NCBI RefSeq assembly: GCF_001247745.1
Contig: NZ_LAIR01000002.1
Coordinates: 4,154,001-4,218,000 of the forward strand
DNA length: 64,000 nucleotides
Source: Luteipulveratus halotolerans
Lineage (GTDB): Bacteria > Actinomycetota > Actinomycetes > Actinomycetales > Dermatophilaceae
Direction of reading: 5' to 3'
Shown: piece after piece, positions 47,714 to 55,821 of the stretch
Layout of the letters: each line of letters opens with the position of its first letter
Position numbering within the stretch: the stretch's first letter is position 1
Program-made: the position numbers and the translations under genes
Notes under the pieces: model-generated
Databases searched by the model: none
What the model was told of the DNA's origin: nothing
What the model saw: the letters and a program-made list of their open reading frames with translations, nothing else

Positions 47714-49171
47714 ATGGCTGTGAAGCAGTTCAACCTCCCTGACCCCGGCGAGGGTCTGGTCGAGGCCGAGATCGTCACCTGGAAGGTCAAGCCGGGCGAC
47801 ACCGTCAAGACCAACGACGTCGTCGTCGAGATCGAGACCGCCAAGTCGCTCGTCGAGCTGCCCATCCCGTGGGAGGGCACCGTCGTCGAGCTGCTGGTCG
47901 CCGAGGGCACGACCGTCGACGTCGGCGCGCCCATCGTGTCGGTGGATGTCGCTGGTGCCGAAGGAGATCCGGCTCCTGCGACGCCGGTGTCGGAGTCCTC
48001 GGAGGACGAGGGCGAGCGGGTCGCCAACCTGGTCGGCTACGGCCCGTCCGCCGGTACGACCACGCGCCGCAAGCGTCGTACGCCGGCCGCCGCCGCTGGT
48101 CGAGGAGGCGAGTCTCCCTCTGCCGCACCGGGTTTCGACACGGACTCCGCTAGCGCTCCGGCCTACTCGACCGGCGGTGCTGCGGGCTCAACCAGCGGGG
48201 TGGCGGGCTCCACCAGCGGTGGTGGCGCGTGGTCGTACTCGACCACCCACGGCGGCAAGGTGCTGGCCAAGCCGCCCGTCCGCAAGTTCGCGAAAGACCA
48301 CGGCATCGACCTGTCCCAGGTGATCCCGACGCGCGAGGACGGTGTGATCTCGCGCGCCGACGTCGAGGCGTTCATCGCCGGTGGCGTACCCGAGGCCGCT
48401 GGTCTCGATACGGCCTCGGCTAGCGCCTCGCCCTACTCGACCGGCGCAGTGGTCGAGCGTGAGACGCGCATCCCGGTCAAGGGCGTGCGCAAGATGACCG
48501 CGCAGGCGATGGTCGGGTCGGCGTTCACGGCGCCGCACGTCACCGAGTTCATCACCGTCGACGTCACCCGCACGATGGAGCTCGTCGACCGGCTCAAGGC
48601 CGACCGCGAGTTCCGCGACGTCAAGGTCACGCCGCTGCTCGTGCTGGCCAAGGCGCTGTGCATCGCGATCCGCCGCAACCCCGGCATGAACGCCACCTGG
48701 GACGAGCAGGCCCACGAGATCGTGCAGAAGAGCTACGTCAACCTCGGCATTGCCGCCGCGACACCGCGTGGGCTGCTCGTGCCCAACATCAAGGAAGCCC
48801 ACGCGATGGACCTGCGGCAGCTGGCCGACGCGATCGGCGAGCTGACCGCGACCGCTCGCGAGGGTCGTACCCAGCCCGCCGAGATGTCGGGCGGCACCAT
48901 CACAATCACCAACGTCGGCGTGTTCGGCGTCGACACCGGCACCCCGATCATCAACCCGGGTGAGTCGGCGATCGTGTGCTTCGGGACCATCCGCAAGCAG
49001 CCGTGGGTCGTCACCGACGCCGACGGCAACGACGCGATCGTGCCGCGGCACGTCACGCAGCTGTCGGTGTCGTTCGACCACCGCCTGATCGACGGCGAGC
49101 TGGGCTCGCGCTTCCTGGCCGATGTCGCCGCGATCCTGGAGGACCCGAGCCGCGGTCTCGTCTGGGGCTGA
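47714..49171 (+). CDS. pdhC: Dihydrolipoamide acyltransferase (E2) with repeat-derived linkers
   Basis: 485 residues. Lipoyl domain 1-80 with the lipoylated Lys in EIETAKSLVELP (near 42), peripheral-subunit-binding domain about 180-220 (KPPVRKFAKDHGIDLSQV), catalytic domain 250-485 with SFDHRLIDGELG (His near 455). AGGAGAAGG lies upstream of the ATG. The two linkers contain FDTDSASAPAYSTGG and LDTASASASPYSTGA, near-identical peptides encoded by copies of a REP-like element. Mobile linkers are needed so the lipoyl arm can visit three active sites, which may explain why insertions are tolerated. Last gene of the operon. Confidence 0.93.
   Translation: MAVKQFNLPDPGEGLVEAEIVTWKVKPGDTVKTNDVVVEIETAKSLVELPIPWEGTVVELLVAEGTTVDVGAPIVSVDVAGAEGDPAPATPVSESSEDEGERVANLVGYGPSAGTTTRRKRRTPAAAAGRGGESPSAAPGFDTDSASAPAYSTGGAAGSTSGVAGSTSGGGAWSYSTTHGGKVLAKPPVRKFAKDHGIDLSQVIPTREDGVISRADVEAFIAGGVPEAAGLDTASASASPYSTGAVVERETRIPVKGVRKMTAQAMVGSAFTAPHVTEFITVDVTRTMELVDRLKADREFRDVKVTPLLVLAKALCIAIRRNPGMNATWDEQAHEIVQKSYVNLGIAAATPRGLLVPNIKEAHAMDLRQLADAIGELTATAREGRTQPAEMSGGTITITNVGVFGVDTGTPIINPGESAIVCFGTIRKQPWVVTDADGNDAIVPRHVTQLSVSFDHRLIDGELGSRFLADVAAILEDPSRGLVWG
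48097..48198. repeat. REP-like element inside pdhC, first linker
   Basis: GGTTTCGACACGG begins at 48131, followed by CGCTAGCGCTCCGGCCTACTC and ending GGGCTCAACCAGCGG at 48184-48198; a complementary start CTGGTCGAGG lies at 48097. The same outline (TTTCGACACGG ... CTCAACCAGCGG) occurs between genes at 53519-53567. It encodes FDTDSASAPAYSTGG...GSTSG. Confidence 0.75.
48397..48446. repeat. REP-like element inside pdhC, second linker
   Basis: Begins CCGCTGGTCTCGATACGG, has the central GGCTAGCG and ends CCCTACTCGACCGG. Encodes AGLDTASASASPYSTG between the subunit-binding and catalytic domains. Shares the CTAGCGC core and ACTCGACCGGCG end with the element at 48131. Confidence 0.75.
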
Positions 49172-49189
49172 CGCCCGTACGCCGACGAA

Positions 49190-49219
49190 GGGCCCCGGGA
49201 GCACTCGCTCCCGGGGCCC
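49190..49219 (+). terminator. Hairpin after the E1-E2 operon
   Basis: 13-base perfect arms GGGCCCCGGGAGC / GCTCCCGGGGCCC with a four-base loop, 18 bases after the pdhC stop. Confidence 0.9.
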
Positions 49220-49328
49220 CGTCCACATCTCGTGCAGGCGCCGGTGGTCCGTCCACACGTCGCAGGCGACCGCTCGCGTGGAGTGGTCTGGCGTACAAGC
49301 CTTGGCGGCATGATGCGAAGGAGGCACG

Positions 49329-49880
49329 ATGGCTGCTGTGACGACAATGCCGCAGAGTCGCCCGCTCACGTGGCGCGACCTCGAGGACCGGCCTGATGAC
49401 GGGCACCGGTACGAGCTCATCGACGGTGCGCTGGTCGTGACGCCGGCACCGCACTGGCGCCATCAGCGTGGCGTCGCCCGTCTGCTGATCGCGCTCACGG
49501 CCGGATGCCCGCCCGAGCTGGAGGTGTTCACCGCGCCTGTCGACGTGCGGCTGGGCGAGGACACGGTGCTGCAGCCCGACGTCCTCGTCGCGCGCAAGGC
49601 CGACCTCGGCGAGCGCGTCCTGCCTGCCGCACCGGTCCTGGCCGTGGAGGTGCTGTCGCCGAGCACGCGCTTGATCGACCTCAACCTCAAGAAAGCGCGC
49701 TACGAGGCCGCGGGCTGTCCGTCGTACTGGGTGATCGACCCGGCCGAGCCGTCGCTGGTCGCCTGGGACCTGCGCGACGACGCCTACGTCGAGGTGGGGC
49801 GGGTGAGCGGCGACGAGGCGTACGCCGCGGCACTGCCGTTCGAGGTCAGCATCACCCCGTCGGCGCTGGTCGACGACTGA
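49329..49880 (+). CDS. Uma2/DUF820 family restriction-endonuclease-fold protein
   Basis: 183 residues. The PD-(D/E)xK-like Uma2 core: YELIDGALVVTPAPHWRHQR near the N-terminus, LQPDVLVARKAD (the catalytic-type Asp), APVLAVEVLSPSTR (Glu) and DLNLKKARYEAAGCPSYWVIDP (Lys). Common in multicopy in Actinobacteria and cyanobacteria; the role is unknown, with transposon-related or DNA-repair functions suggested. AAGGAGGCACG precedes the ATG. It ends one base before the convergent gene's stop. Confidence 0.88.
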   Translation: MAAVTTMPQSRPLTWRDLEDRPDDGHRYELIDGALVVTPAPHWRHQRGVARLLIALTAGCPPELEVFTAPVDVRLGEDTVLQPDVLVARKADLGERVLPAAPVLAVEVLSPSTRLIDLNLKKARYEAAGCPSYWVIDPAEPSLVAWDLRDDAYVEVGRVSGDEAYAAALPFEVSITPSALVDD

Positions 49881-50612
49881 TCAGCGGCCGAACAGACGGC
49901 CGAGCAGGCCGCGGCGTGGCTCTGGCTGCGGCGGCGGGATGTAGGGGTCCGGTGCGCGTCGCGGGCGGATCGCCTCGGGCTCACGACGCACCGGGCGCAG
50001 GCGGCCGCGCTCGCGGATGTCGCGCTCGCCGGTCGTGACCACGTCGTCGTCGACCAGGGGTTGGGCGTTGATCGTGATCGCGGCGCCCGCGTCATTGAGC
50101 AGGCCGACGGCAGCGACGAGCCACGACGGCTGAAACCGCGGATCGCGTTGTGCTGCAAGGGTTGTCGCCTCGCGCCACGCGAGAGGAGCGGCCTGGTCGT
50201 CGCCAGCGCCGTCCGGGCTGATCGCCGTGGCGTCGAGGAAGTTGTCGAACGTGAGATAGGCGGTCAGCCCGCCGGGTGTCTTGTCGACGACGAGACCCGT
50301 CGGACGGCCGGTCTGCTCCCACGGCTCGGCGCACGCCTGGGTGATCACGTCGTCCATGATCGTGCGCAGCTCGTCGAAACCGTGCAGCTCGCGTCGCCCC
50401 TCGGAGTCGCGGGGCATGCGGTGTGCGCGGGCCTGGCCGTCAGGGCTGGTGAGCACCGAGGCGCGGAACATCGGGATCGAGCCGCGCACGGCCGCGCGGA
50501 GGTCACCCAGGTGGGGCGCGACCAGCTGCTCGGCCCAGGGCCGGATGCGCTCGGGCGACAGCTCTCGGCCGAACAGCGTCGACGCGAGGCGCTCGAGCTC
50601 GACGTCGTTCAT
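49881..50612 (-). CDS. Hypothetical protein, acidic N-terminal half, Pro/Arg-rich tail
   Basis: 243 residues, no signal peptide or helix. The first 180 residues look globular (LFGRELSPERIRPWAEQLVAP, FDELRTIMDDVITQACAEPW, GGLTAYLTFDNFLDATAISP); the C-terminus is PPPQPEPRRGLLGRLFGR, a short basic amphipathic end that could bind membrane or a partner. No family recognised. It overlaps nothing and its stop abuts that of the Uma2 gene. Confidence 0.7.
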   Translation of the reverse strand: MNDVELERLASTLFGRELSPERIRPWAEQLVAPHLGDLRAAVRGSIPMFRASVLTSPDGQARAHRMPRDSEGRRELHGFDELRTIMDDVITQACAEPWEQTGRPTGLVVDKTPGGLTAYLTFDNFLDATAISPDGAGDDQAAPLAWREATTLAAQRDPRFQPSWLVAAVGLLNDAGAAITINAQPLVDDDVVTTGERDIRERGRLRPVRREPEAIRPRRAPDPYIPPPQPEPRRGLLGRLFGR

Positions 50613-50742
50613 GCGCAGAATGTAAGCGACCGACCTGAGAGCTCGCGCCGTTTCCGGGGCACGAGCCCACGGTGCGGCGCCTGGCGTGCGCGGCGCCCAG
50701 CCAGCACGATCGAGGGCGGACGGCTCGGCGACGACGGAGGCG

Positions 50743-51618
50743 ATGGTGAGGAGCGGCGTACGACGGTCTGCGGCCTTGGCACTGGCGGCCCTGTGCTGCG
50801 TCGCGACCGGGTGCAGCGATGACGGCCCGGTGTACGAGCGCTACGTCGCGATCGGTGACTCCTACACGGCCGGGCCGTCGATCCCCGACTCCGAGACCGA
50901 CAACGGCTGCGGGCGGTCGACCAACAGCTATCCCTATCAGGTTGCGCGCGCCCTGCGAGTCACCGAGCTCGTCGACATCGCGTGCGGCGGCGCCACGACC
51001 GCGAATGCCTCTGTGCCCCAACGAAATGCGTACGGTCACAACCTCGCCCAGCTCAAGGCGGTCGACGAGGACGCCGACCTCGTGACGGTCTCGCTGGGCG
51101 CCAACGACGAGCGGCTGTTCGGACGGCTGGTCAACGCGTGCGCGGCGGCCGGACGGCGTACGCAGGTCGGCAGCCCGTGTGCCGAGGCGAGCTCGGTCGG
51201 TGGGCAGGACGCGCTGATCGCCTCCGCCACGAGGACTCGCGGCCGCCTCGCGCAGCTGCTCAGGGCCGTACGCGCGAAGGCACCGCACGCGCGCGTCCTC
51301 GCCGTGGGCTACCCGCAGCTCGCCCGGGCGGGGGAGTCCTGCCCCCAGCGCGTCCCGTGGGCGCCGGGCGACCATGCCTACGTCGCGAGGGTCCTGGACG
51401 CGCTCAACGCGGCCGTGCGTGCGGCGGCGACCGACGCAGGCGTCGAGTACGTCGACATCGCCGCGCTCTCGGCCGGGCACAGCGTCTGCGACCGCCGGCC
51501 GTGGGTGGCCGGGCAGGTCGGCGACCCGCTGGTGGCCGCGGCGGCCCACCCCTACCTGCGTGAGCAGACCGCGGTCGCTCGCGCGGTCGTCGCGCAGGCG
51601 AGTCGACCTGCCGGGTGA
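50743..51618 (+). CDS. SGNH/GDSL-family secreted hydrolase (lipoprotein)
   Basis: 291 residues. Lipoprotein signal peptide with lipobox ATGC (ALCCVATGCSDD). SGNH blocks: YVAIGDSYTAGPS (Ser near 39), GGATTANAS (Gly), VTVSLGANDERLF (Asn) and the C-terminal DPLVAAAAHPYLREQ (His near 268). Two pairs of Cys in the middle may form disulphides as in Streptomyces SGNH lipases. It hydrolyses an ester outside the cell; the substrate is unknown. ATG at 50743 preceded by GGAGGC. Confidence 0.88.
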   Translation: MVRSGVRRSAALALAALCCVATGCSDDGPVYERYVAIGDSYTAGPSIPDSETDNGCGRSTNSYPYQVARALRVTELVDIACGGATTANASVPQRNAYGHNLAQLKAVDEDADLVTVSLGANDERLFGRLVNACAAAGRRTQVGSPCAEASSVGGQDALIASATRTRGRLAQLLRAVRAKAPHARVLAVGYPQLARAGESCPQRVPWAPGDHAYVARVLDALNAAVRAAATDAGVEYVDIAALSAGHSVCDRRPWVAGQVGDPLVAAAAHPYLREQTAVARAVVAQASRPAG

Positions 51619-51726
51619 CGAGCAGGTCTCGGTCGGGCGTCCGGGCCCCACACCCGCGCTGAGCGTGGTTCCATGCATCGGCAGCAGCGAGACCCCTCCG
51701 TCACGGGTCGCGAACCGAGGAGACCC

Positions 51727-53478
51727 ATGGCCAGTCCGGTGCCCACCCGGCTGAACCTTCCGGTGCGTACGCGTGACCGACGGCAGGCTGCGCTGCCCGT
51801 CGACCTGCTGATCCTGCTCGCGATCGCGCTGCTCCCGCTCGTGTTCTTCACGGTGCGTCTGCTCGTGCACGGCTGGACCCCGCAGGGCGATGAAGCGCTC
51901 GTGGCCGTCCGTGCCCACGACGTCTTCAGCGCGCACCCGCCCCTGACCGGCATGCGGTCGACCAGCGAGTTCACCGCGCCCGGCGTCCACGCCCACCACC
52001 CGGGGCCGATGCAGTTCTACGTGCTCGCGCCGTTGTACGCCGTCACGGGCTGGTGGTCCGGCTCCCTGCTGATCACCTCGCTGCTGGTGCAGTGCGCGTT
52101 CGTCGCCGCGGCCGTGATCGGCGCCCACCGCGCGGCGGGCCGGGGAGCGGCCCTGGTCGTGGTCGGAGTGACCCTCGCCCTCGGCCGGGTGTTCGGGCAG
52201 AGCCTCGTGCTGCCCCTCAACAGCTGGCCCGACGTGCTCGGCCTGCTCGCGGTCCTCGTCCTCGCGTGGCTGCTCCTGCTCGGCCGCCGGGGCGCGCTGC
52301 TGCCGTACGCCGCGTGCGCGACGTTCGTGGCCCAGGGGCACGTCATCTTCTTCCCGCTGGTCCTCCTGCTGAGCGTGGGCGTCGCGGCGACGGCCGCTGT
52401 CCGTTGGTGGCTCGGACGCCGGGCCACCAACGGACACGCTCGCCGGAGCCGCAGCGCGGTCGGCTCGGGGCGCGCGTGGCGGCGTACCGGTCTGATCACC
52501 GCAGGCCTACTGGCGCTGCTGTGGCTGCCGACGGTCGTCGAGACCTGGGTCAACGACCCCAACAACGTCGGCGAGCTGTGGCGCCTCGCGACCGGCGCAG
52601 GCTCGACCAGCCCGGCCGCAGTGCCCGTGCCCCCGGAGGGGCTGTCCACCGAGGGCCCGCTGAAGGACGTGACGTTCGGCTCGGCCGCGCAGTTCGTCCT
52701 CGGGCTGCTCGTGCCGTTCGGCTCGCTGCGCTTGCTGGGTGAGCAGTCGGGGCTGCGGGCCGTCATCGGCCTCGTCGTCGTGGTCCTGGCGGTCGCCGCT
52801 GTCGTGCGGCCCACCCGTCGCGGCATGCGTGCCGGCGTCGCCATGTCCCTCGCCATGCTGGTGCCGCTGATCTGGATGGCGGTCAAGGCGGGCTCACCGG
52901 TCCAGCTGCTCTACTGCGCGCTGCCGCTCGCGGCGTCGTTGCTGCTCACCGGCCTGGTGGGGCTGTGGCTGCACGACGTGGTCGCACGCCGCGCTCGCGT
53001 GTGGATCGGCGAGTGGCAGGCCGCATCCATCGGTGCGGTGGTCGTCCTCGTGGGGGCCGTGCTCGCCACGCCTGCCGCGATGTCGCCGCTCACGGCGAGC
53101 TACGACGGCGACGTGGCCCGCGCCGTGAGCGTCACCGACGGCGTACGGCAGACGTTCGAGCGCAACGGCCTGCTCGGACGCCCGGTCGTGCTGCAGAACG
53201 AGGGTGCACGCTCGTGGCTGAGCCTCGGACCCGCGATCACCGCAGACCTCACGGAGGCCGGTTCAACGGTCTACTTCGACACCGGGTGGCAGCACGAGCA
53301 GGACGACGACCACCGTCGCATCCGCAACGCTCCCGCCGACGCCGTACGCCTGGTCGTCCGTGACCGTACGCCGACCGCGCCGTGGGGCGGCGGCCTCACC
53401 GACCCGACCCACCGGGTGCCGTTCACGTTCGAGATGCCGGGCGGGCCGCTGCAGGTCGAGGTTCAGATCAAGGGCTGA
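51727..53478 (+). CDS. Polytopic membrane protein, GT-C glycosyltransferase-like, paralogue 1
   Basis: 583 residues with about 11-12 helices and an extracytoplasmic C-terminal domain. After helix 1 comes the acidic motif HGWTPQGDEALVAVRAHDV followed by PPLTGMRSTSEF and HAHHPGPMQFYVL; an Asp/Glu pair after helix 1 is the mark of GT-C lipid-linked sugar transferases. The protein at 55822 shares this motif set and the C-terminal YFDTxWxHxQDxDxRRI, so the two are paralogues. A role in envelope glycan assembly is inferred; no named family. Confidence 0.75.
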   Translation: MASPVPTRLNLPVRTRDRRQAALPVDLLILLAIALLPLVFFTVRLLVHGWTPQGDEALVAVRAHDVFSAHPPLTGMRSTSEFTAPGVHAHHPGPMQFYVLAPLYAVTGWWSGSLLITSLLVQCAFVAAAVIGAHRAAGRGAALVVVGVTLALGRVFGQSLVLPLNSWPDVLGLLAVLVLAWLLLLGRRGALLPYAACATFVAQGHVIFFPLVLLLSVGVAATAAVRWWLGRRATNGHARRSRSAVGSGRAWRRTGLITAGLLALLWLPTVVETWVNDPNNVGELWRLATGAGSTSPAAVPVPPEGLSTEGPLKDVTFGSAAQFVLGLLVPFGSLRLLGEQSGLRAVIGLVVVVLAVAAVVRPTRRGMRAGVAMSLAMLVPLIWMAVKAGSPVQLLYCALPLAASLLLTGLVGLWLHDVVARRARVWIGEWQAASIGAVVVLVGAVLATPAAMSPLTASYDGDVARAVSVTDGVRQTFERNGLLGRPVVLQNEGARSWLSLGPAITADLTEAGSTVYFDTGWQHEQDDDHRRIRNAPADAVRLVVRDRTPTAPWGGGLTDPTHRVPFTFEMPGGPLQVEVQIKG

Positions 53479-53518
53479 CCGGCGTACGCCGCGGGGAGTT
53501 CTCCCTGCGCGTACCGGT

Positions 53519-53567
53519 GGTTTCGACACGGTCTCGCCCCTGGGGGCTCGACCGGCTCAACCAGCGG
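53519..53567. repeat. REP-like element, intergenic copy
   Basis: GGTTTCGACACGG at the left, CTCGCCCCTGGGGGCTCG as a small stem in the middle and CTCAACCAGCGG at the right. 40 bases after the stop of paralogue 1; probably also acts as a terminator. Confidence 0.8.
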
Positions 53568-53640
53568 TTCGGGCTCGACCGGCTCAACCGGCGGTTCGGG
53601 CTCGGCCGGCTCAACCGGCGGTTCGGGCTCGGCCGGCTTG
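53554..53640. repeat. 27-bp tandem repeat
   Basis: GGCTCAACC(A/G)GCGGTTCGGG plus seven bases is repeated at 53554, 53581 and 53608, with a partial copy from 53635. It grows out of the right end of the REP-like element. No spacers, so not a CRISPR array. Confidence 0.9.
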
Positions 53641-53671
53641 ATCCCGTGGGCGGGTGCGGTGTCCGTTGCGT

Positions 53672-53737
53672 GCTGTGCACTGGTTCGTGAGGTGAGCCAC
53701 GGCTAGCGCTGGTTCACCTCACGAACCAGTGCACAGC
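53672..53737. repeat. Long inverted repeat before the DHA2 exporter gene
   Basis: 27-base arms 53672-53698 (starting GCTGTGCACTGGTTCGTGAG) and 53711-53737 pair at 26 of 27 positions, loop 12 bases. A half copy is present at 59501-59529. It lies between the convergent paralogue 1 and exporter genes. Confidence 0.85.
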
Positions 53738-53822
53738 GGGCGGCACCTGGGTATCGCCCGCCCGCGCTGCGGTGAGTGGGCCGAGTCGGATTCGGCTCAC
53801 CGGCTCAGCCAGCGGTCAGGGC

Positions 53823-55682
53823 TCAGCGGGCGGGCTCGGGCTCGTCGTCCCGGTCGTCGTCCTCGGTGAGCTCGTCCATCGTGTGGCACGCGCTCATCTC
53901 GGCGCCCATGTGGGTGATGTCGCGGACGACGCCGTGCTCGGGCTCGATCTCACCGTCGAGGATCGCTCCGACCGCGCTCGCACCGGCGGTGGCCTTCATC
54001 GGCTCGGGCTCGGGTTCGTCGGCGGCAGAGGCGGACTCGGCGCGCGCGGCCTGGCTGGCCGACTGGTTGCGCAGCTCGACGTGCGGCATGAGCAGCAGCA
54101 CCAGGAACCCGACGACCATCACGCCCGCGGCGCACAGGAACACCAGGTCCATCGACTCGGCGAACCCGACCTTGAACGGGTGCCCGATGCGCGGGTCCAT
54201 CTGGCTGATCACGGACGAGTCGTCGAGGACGCCGGACAGTGCGCCCTGACCGCCGCGTCCGCTGACGGCGTCGACGACGCTGCGGTTGAGCGGGTCGGCC
54301 AGGACGGCGGGATCCGTTGCGGCCTGGCGGAACTCGGGCGTCGGCGCAGCCTCCTTGAACGCCGTGCCGATCTTGTCGCCGACGGTGCTGAACAGGATCG
54401 ACAGGAACACCGCGACGCCGAGCGTGCCGCCCATCTGCCGGAAGAACGTGGCCGAGCTGGTCGCGACACCGATCTCGCGCGGCGGCACGGAGTTCTGGGC
54501 GATGAGCGTGAGCGGCTGCATGCAGTTGCCGAGCCCGAGCCCGAGCAAGAACATGAACGCCATCACCAACGGCAGTGCGGTGTCGGCGCCGACGAACCGC
54601 CACAGCAGCACCAGCGCGACCGTCGCGATCGCCGTACCGATGATCGGCAGCGGTCGAATGATGCCGGTGCGGCTGACGATCTGACCTGAGCCGATGCCGG
54701 CGAGCATCAGGCCGAGCACCATCGGCAGCATCAGGAACCCCGACTCCATGGGCGATGCGCCGTGCACGATCTGCATGTACTGGGGCAGCACGATGATGCC
54801 GCCGAACATCGCCATACCGACGATGACGCTGGCGACGATCGTGACCGCTGCGGCGCGAATCCTGAAGATTCGCAACGGGATCAGCGCGTTGTCGCCCATG
54901 GCCCGCTCGGCGAGGACGAACGCGACGATGCCGACGGCACCGATGGCGTACGCGAGCAGTGAACGACCCGAGCCCCAACCCCACTCGCGGCCCTGCTCGG
55001 CGACGGTCAGCAGGGGTACGAGGCCGACGACGAGCGCGGCCGCGCCGTACCAGTCGATGCGCGCCTCGCGGCGGTGGTGCTGCAGGTGCAGGGTGTGGTT
55101 GACGACGAACAGCGCGAGGACGCCGAGCGGCACGTTGACCAGGAACACCCAGCGCCAGCCCGAGATGCCGAGGATCGAGTCGGCCTCGGCGAAGAAGCCG
55201 CCGACGACCGGGCCGAGCACACTCGTCGTGCCGAACACCGCCATGAAGTAGCCGGTGTAGCGGGCCCGCTCCCGGGGCGGCACGAGGTCGCCGATGATCG
55301 CGAGCACGAGCGTCATCAGACCTCCGGCGCCGACGCCCTGCACCGCGCGGAACGCCGCGAGCATGTACATCGACGTCGCGAACGAGCACAGCGCCGACCC
55401 GACGATGAACACGGTGATCGCGAACAGGAACAGCTTCTTGCGGCCGTAGAGGTCGCCGAGCTTGCCGTAGATCGGCGTCGTGATCGTCGAGGTGATGAGG
55501 TACGCCGTCGTCACCCACGCCTGGATCGACAGCCCGTGCAGGTCGTCGGCGATGGTGCGGATGGCCGTTCCGACGATGGTCTGGTCGAGCGCTGCGAGGA
55601 ACATGCCCATCAGCAGGCCGACCAGGATCGTGAGGATCTGCCGGTGGGTGAGCTCGCCCGAGTCGCTGTCCGTCGTCGTCAC
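53823..55682 (-). CDS. DHA2 family (EmrB/QacA) 14-helix drug exporter
   Basis: 619 residues. Motif C-like and family motifs: ALDQTIVGTAIRTIADDL (helix 1), YGKLGDLYGRKKLFL (loop 2-3), RAVQGVGAGGLMTL, and GPVVGGFFAE. Fourteen helices are predicted, with a ~75-residue cytosolic C-terminal tail rich in Glu and Asp. GTG at 55682 has AGGAGG seven bases upstream and is preferred to longer frames. It lies between two paralogous GT-C-like genes, divergent from the second. Confidence 0.92.
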   Translation of the reverse strand: MTTTDSDSGELTHRQILTILVGLLMGMFLAALDQTIVGTAIRTIADDLHGLSIQAWVTTAYLITSTITTPIYGKLGDLYGRKKLFLFAITVFIVGSALCSFATSMYMLAAFRAVQGVGAGGLMTLVLAIIGDLVPPRERARYTGYFMAVFGTTSVLGPVVGGFFAEADSILGISGWRWVFLVNVPLGVLALFVVNHTLHLQHHRREARIDWYGAAALVVGLVPLLTVAEQGREWGWGSGRSLLAYAIGAVGIVAFVLAERAMGDNALIPLRIFRIRAAAVTIVASVIVGMAMFGGIIVLPQYMQIVHGASPMESGFLMLPMVLGLMLAGIGSGQIVSRTGIIRPLPIIGTAIATVALVLLWRFVGADTALPLVMAFMFLLGLGLGNCMQPLTLIAQNSVPPREIGVATSSATFFRQMGGTLGVAVFLSILFSTVGDKIGTAFKEAAPTPEFRQAATDPAVLADPLNRSVVDAVSGRGGQGALSGVLDDSSVISQMDPRIGHPFKVGFAESMDLVFLCAAGVMVVGFLVLLLMPHVELRNQSASQAARAESASAADEPEPEPMKATAGASAVGAILDGEIEPEHGVVRDITHMGAEMSACHTMDELTEDDDRDDEPEPAR

Positions 55683-55821
55683 GAGAGCCTCCTGATGGTC
55701 AGGGTTCCTATGTTCCCACCGTGGCAGAGGTGGATTGTCCGCGAAAGCCCGGCGGTCGGCGTACGGACGTGCTTGAGTTCGGCTCACACAGGTCGGGGGA
55801 CCTGCCGACAGGGGAACGAAC
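55683..55821. promoter_or_regulatory. Divergent promoter region of the DHA2 exporter and paralogue 2
   Basis: 139 bases between two diverging starts; holds the AGGAGG of the exporter and AGGGGAA of the other gene. No operator is convincing; a short GGTCGGGGGACC dyad lies at its right end. Confidence 0.4.

Noticed and set aside
53554..53640. CRISPR array
   Set aside because: Units are contiguous 27-bp copies without spacers and no cas genes are present.
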